DNA of 35,102 nt. Origin: Chromera velia. Its lineage: Eukaryota; Sar; Chromeraceae. The notes under the pieces were generated by a model. It did no database searches, was not told where the DNA came from, and worked only from the letters and a program-made list of their open reading frames with translations. The DNA is taken from contig JAHBMJ010001134.1 in the NCBI GenBank assembly GCA_018398765.1, positions 1 through 35,102 of the forward strand. The letters are read 5' to 3'. Below, piece by piece: positions 31,501 through 35,102 of this stretch (the first letter of the stretch is position 1; every line of letters starts with the position of its first letter). The translations under genes were made by a program, and so were the position numbers.

Positions 31501-32820
31501 GCAGTAGAAAAATGATGATCGAGGGTTTTTTGTAGAAAAAAGTTCATGTTTGACTTCTTAATACTTCTCCAAGTCATAATTTTAAGCGATCAAATCTTTG
31601 ATGGATTACTAGCAGCTAGGGTCCGAACTTAGAAATCAGATTAGCATTAATCAGCATTGTGAATGATTGTGAATTGTTGTTGTTCTGTACTGCTCCGACC
31701 TTATTCGTCAGAAGGCAACCAGAATCTAGAAGGATCTAGAAGGATCTCTAAGGATCTCTAAGGGACCTAGTCCTAGGCAGAGATAAGACGTAAGCTTTGT
31801 ATAGCATAAAAGTCTAACACTAAAGGCTGTGTCCAATACTGTTTGCAGGTTGATTTTCTCGAAGGGAATTGTTTTCTAAAAAGTGGAGAATTGTCGATCT
31901 CTAGGTTGATCTGATCTTGCTGAAAGTGTCACTTAGATTTCTTGATCTTGATTTAGTGATTGAAAGACGTTGTGTTATTTTTGAGTCTTCCAGAAACTTT
32001 AAGTCTTTTGGATATGTGACAGTCTAACTTTAGTATGATACAGGCCATGACCGGCTGGTTCGGCCTTGGCTCAGCATGGTTTTATCTTGGCATAGCTTGA
32101 AGGATTTTTGACTCGGTCAAGGTTAAAAGACTTGATCTTAATATGACTTAAAAAACTTTAGCTCGGCCTTCCTTGAAAGACTTTAGCTCGGCTTTGTTGA
32201 AAGACTTTAGCTTGGCTTTGCTCACTGTATGAATTCTATACTAGCTCAGACTAGAGCTTCATATAGCTCGATCGGGTATTTCTATATTGCTCGGTCGGGT
32301 ATTACTCGAAGTCTAGACCTTTTAGCTAGCCTTTTAGTACTTAGGATCTAGGTATTTTAATGATTGAGGGTTTTTTCATGTATGCCGCGTCCTCATATAT
32401 GAGACGCGGATCTAACCTAGTTTGTCGATTTGTTCCGTCCTAAGACTACCAGCGACGAAAATAGGTGTGGCTTCGATCACCCTGATATAGCTGATCAATC
32501 GCGGCTTCACAACAGGTTGGACAATCAAAAGAGAGAGAAAAGAGACAGAGAGGATACAGGGTAGAACCTTTGAGACACTTCAGTTCTTTCATTGAAAAAA
32601 GGCTACCCTTTTAATCAGAAAAACCTTAATTGTGCAGAGGTGTATCCCGCATGTCTTCCATCCCTCCAAAGAACTCCTGCTTTAAACACCCCATCAAAAC
32701 TCTTTCTTTAAACTCAGTTCCCCAAACTTTTCCGATTCATTTGCTTGCGCTTTTACCCATCCCTCTTCTGTCTTCTCACATTACCAAAGAAATTCCTCCT
32801 TTCTAAATTTGGGGTTCCAC
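31500..32820. other. AT-rich repetitive stretch, no gene
   Basis: Contains a short tandem run built on GAAAGACTTTAGCTCGGC (about 32125-32225, three to four imperfect copies), a small AGGATCT run at 31730-31760, and two direct copies of ATGATYGAGGGTTTTTT (about 31514 and 32360). It resembles transposon debris, but I cannot name a family. Confidence 0.5.
32385..32409. repeat. 25-base near-perfect palindrome
   Basis: Arms CCGCGTC and GACGCGG enclose TCATATATGA, with one unpaired base. It is GC-rich in an AT-rich background and could form a cruciform. Confidence 0.75.
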
Positions 32821-32821
32821 A

Positions 32822-33261
32822 CCCAAATTAATTACTGGTTAACTTGTAACTTCGGCATGTATCCTCAATTATCATTTACAACTTGCTGTCTCCTTCAAGA
32901 TTTCGATCTTCCTTTCAGATTCAAGTAAGTTTGGCGGGAGGACATGGTTTGTATATATTTTTGTGGCCACTGTGTAGTCTCTCTGATGTTTGTGAATGTA
33001 GTTCTTCTTTTATGCCTGGTGAAGCGCGTATCGGTGCGCCCAAATTAATCACTAGTTAATTTGTAACTTCGGCATGCATCCTCAATCATCATTTGCAACT
33101 TGCCGTCTCCTTCAAGATTTCGATCTTCCTTTTGGATTTAAGTAAGTTTGACAGGAGGACATGGTTTGTATATATTCTTATGGCCGCTATGTAGTCTCTC
33201 TGGTGTTCGTGAATGTAGTTTTTCTTTTGACATTATGCCTGGTGAAGCGTGCATCGGCTCT
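32822..33261. repeat. Tandem duplication of a ~217-bp unit
   Basis: A first unit from 32822 (CCCAAATTAATTACTGG) and a second from 33039 (CCCAAATTAATCACTAG) match over their length, ending in GCCTGGTGAAGCG...ATCGG. The second carries a 6-base insertion. They differ by scattered substitutions and are non-coding, lying some 360 bases upstream of the GIY-YIG reading frame. Confidence 0.85.
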
Positions 33262-33638
33262 CCCAAAGGAGCACGTGAGGGTGGAGGCCACATAGCCAAG
33301 GGCTCCAGCTAGCCCAGACAAGACCCGGGATCGACCATTCTCGATCTGAAGTATCACCAGGGGGCCTTCCACGCCCGATCCCTTTTTGGAGAGCTTCCAC
33401 GTACTTCATAGAATGAAACTGAATGAGGTGGGTTGTTTCAAATTTTTTGCGTATATTTTGAAGTCTTTTCCGGTTCTTCCACCCGTGATATATCTAGTCT
33501 TTCAATATTTTTGCTATATGCTGCATGTACGCACTCGAAGTCTTTTATGTACTTATATGAAAGACTCCTTTTTACTCAATTGTCTCCAAGTCTTCTTGCT
33601 TCTCTTCCTTTTCCATTTGGTAATGGTTTGGATGGTTA

Positions 33639-35102
33639 ATGTTGCTTAGCCGTCTCCTTTTCTTGAGAGAGAAAGTGGAGTCTGACCTTCAAGTTGATCG
33701 TCTTTCCTTCAGATTGGCTGGGGTGCGGATGTTTGTTGCATCCCTCCATGTGCACGCAGTTCAAGCCTGTCCTGTTTGTGCATCGGAGATGCACAGATGC
33801 GATTGCCCGTTTACGATGGTTCTTGTCATTCAGACAACACAGCCACCTTCATACACTCTCCATGTTATGCCTGCGTCCCCTGAGGATGTGATAAATCCTT
33901 CTTACAAGCTTCGGACTGTCTTTAAGAGAGGATTTGGTCAAAAATGTTTGAGGAGACTTGTATATTCCCATTCGCTGGCTGCTTCTCCATGGTTGGGTCT
34001 GTCTGATACAAAATATTCTTCCTTTCTGAGAAAGGTCAAGGATGTTTGTGCTGGGGTGGGAGAGGATGCATCATGGTGGGACAAGGGAGTAATATATTTG
34101 ATTTGGTCACGATGGAAGAGAGGCTTTTATATTGGAAGTACCGTTAGTAGGGCGCTCGATCGGTTCTTTCAGCACCTCACGAGTATATTAAAACCGCGTT
34201 GCATTGGGAGGAAATGTAATAAGACGGGTCGTAGGTATGCACATCGCTTCTATTCTGTTTTGTCTGCTGATGCTTCCAGACACGGCCTCTTTGTTATCCT
34301 TCCTATTGCAAAGATTGAGGGTCGTCAGATAAATTTGCGCATGATGGAATACTTATGTATTCATGTATACAAACCTACATGGAATACAGTTGGTGTGTTG
34401 AGGAGATTCAAGAATGACCCGGTACGTAATCTGAGGGACCCTAATAAAAGAGATGTTCGCTCAATTGCGTGCAGGTGTAGTGACAGGGTCTCAAGTCTGA
34501 GGAAGAGACTTGAATCTTCTGTTCACATGTTGAAGTTGGTGGGAAGAGTTGATAAAGGGGGCATTTTCCAATCTCGCTCCCTTTTCTTATACAGGGTCAT
34601 TGGCGAAGAGGGTGTGGGGGCGAAGAGAGGGGAAGGGGACGTGATTTCTCTTTTTCGTGCACGACTGCTGACTGCATTGTTCAAGAAGGTCCTTCCCGAT
34701 TCGTCTCTTCGTTCATTTGATGCGACGAAGAATGATTTGAGTGCATATATGCGCATGGTGCCCAGGGGCGGGATTCTTGGGGGAGGGAGGGCAACTTTTG
34801 ACTTGAATGTGAGACGAATGTGCGAGTTGAATGGCTGGTCAGCAGCGACTTTGCTCAGAGGGGAGCTGATTACGATTCGGGTGCCCCTCGCTGACTTGTC
34901 TTTTTTCCGATCTTTTTATTTTGCCATGTTTGAGGAGATAAGGAAAACTGTGTCTCCATTGTCAAACGTGAGGCTTCGCCTTCTCCCTACAAAGCTGACT
35001 GATCTCCAACAGACTTTGGACAATACATATGGGATTTGTGGGGAAGGAGGAGGGGGTGAAGGTTCTTCTTGTGGATCGTCGTGTCGTTGTAGAGAGATTG
35101 CG
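33639..35102 (+). CDS. GIY-YIG nuclease-domain protein, partial, runs off right edge
   Basis: The frame opens after a TAA at 33621-33623 and stays open to the window end; candidate starts are ATG 33639 or ATG 33867. From 33867 the translation contains GVIYLIWSRWKRGFYIGST, an Arg-containing helix (SRALDRFFQHL), and later MEYLCIHVYKPTWNTVG. These match the GIY, YIG, Arg, Glu and Asn positions of GIY-YIG endonucleases, which nick DNA using one metal ion. Cys pairs (CPVC, ACRCSD, SSCRCRE) lie around it. Downstream is a basic region without a recognised fold. In eukaryotes this nuclease domain occurs in Penelope-like retroelements and in repair proteins. The AT-rich, repeat-bearing flank favours a mobile element, but no reverse transcriptase is visible in the window. 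Confidence 0.7.
   Translation, partial: MLLSRLLFLREKVESDLQVDRLSFRLAGVRMFVASLHVHAVQACPVCASEMHRCDCPFTMVLVIQTTQPPSYTLHVMPASPEDVINPSYKLRTVFKRGFGQKCLRRLVYSHSLAASPWLGLSDTKYSSFLRKVKDVCAGVGEDASWWDKGVIYLIWSRWKRGFYIGSTVSRALDRFFQHLTSILKPRCIGRKCNKTGRRYAHRFYSVLSADASRHGLFVILPIAKIEGRQINLRMMEYLCIHVYKPTWNTVGVLRRFKNDPVRNLRDPNKRDVRSIACRCSDRVSSLRKRLESSVHMLKLVGRVDKGGIFQSRSLFLYRVIGEEGVGAKRGEGDVISLFRARLLTALFKKVLPDSSLRSFDATKNDLSAYMRMVPRGGILGGGRATFDLNVRRMCELNGWSAATLLRGELITIRVPLADLSFFRSFYFAMFEEIRKTVSPLSNVRLRLLPTKLTDLQQTLDNTYGICGEGGGGEGSSCGSSCRCREIA

Noticed and set aside
33386-33649. Short plus-strand frame upstream of the GIY-YIG frame
   Set aside because: Phe/Leu-rich chance frame without motif; it overlaps the start of the better supported frame.
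1-35102. tRNA, rRNA or snRNA genes
   Set aside because: I found no cloverleaf with A and B box sequences, and no rRNA or snRNA signature, on either strand by eye. A dedicated scan could still find one.

Overview
This is a eukaryotic nuclear window. Its genes are split by many GT-AG introns, and it carries dense microsatellites, a chromodomain-type Ty3/gypsy retrotransposon and AT-rich inverted-repeat elements. Intron-rich, moderately GC-rich genes with alveolate-like low-complexity tracts suggest a protist, possibly a chromerid such as Chromera. That assignment is an inference from style, not a match.

Left third (1-8.7 kb, minus strand): a complete eight-exon Argonaute gene (8729 down to 2805, about 1196 aa) followed by the 3' exons of a second, decayed Argonaute copy (about 1968 to 146, running off the left edge). 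Both copies lack the fourth (His) residue of the PIWI catalytic tetrad. The intact copy has two RGG tracts inserted inside its MID/PIWI half.

8.7-14.8 kb: head-to-head with Argonaute across a 779-bp intergenic region is an unrecognised seven-exon plus-strand gene (9509-14761). It has an N-terminal Cys/His-rich region, a Gln/Tyr-rich region, an RS stretch and nine 14-residue acidic repeats.

15.4-23.9 kb is a nest of mobile DNA. A 5.0-kb chromovirus (15467-20479) has 282-bp LTRs, a perfect AAAGG target duplication, stop codons in RT and chromodomain, and no RNase H or integrase core. Beside it lies a long inverted-repeat element (21641-23839) into which at least three smaller inverted-repeat elements have jumped, each with its own target duplication.

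23.9-31.1 kb (minus): a multi-exon gene encoding a ZZ zinc finger, GLFG-type repeats and a long run of leucine-rich repeats. Five consecutive splice junctions fall at the same phase, most of them at the same point of a repeat. A one-base frame break interrupts the last exon near 24997. A 47-bp minisatellite sits in its largest intron.

31.5-35.1 kb: AT-rich repetitive DNA with a duplicated ~217-bp unit, then an open reading frame of at least 488 codons that runs off the right edge and contains a GIY-YIG nuclease domain, probably part of a mobile element.

Across the genes, splice donors are unusual: most begin GTC (GTCAGT or GTCGGT) rather than GTA or GTG.
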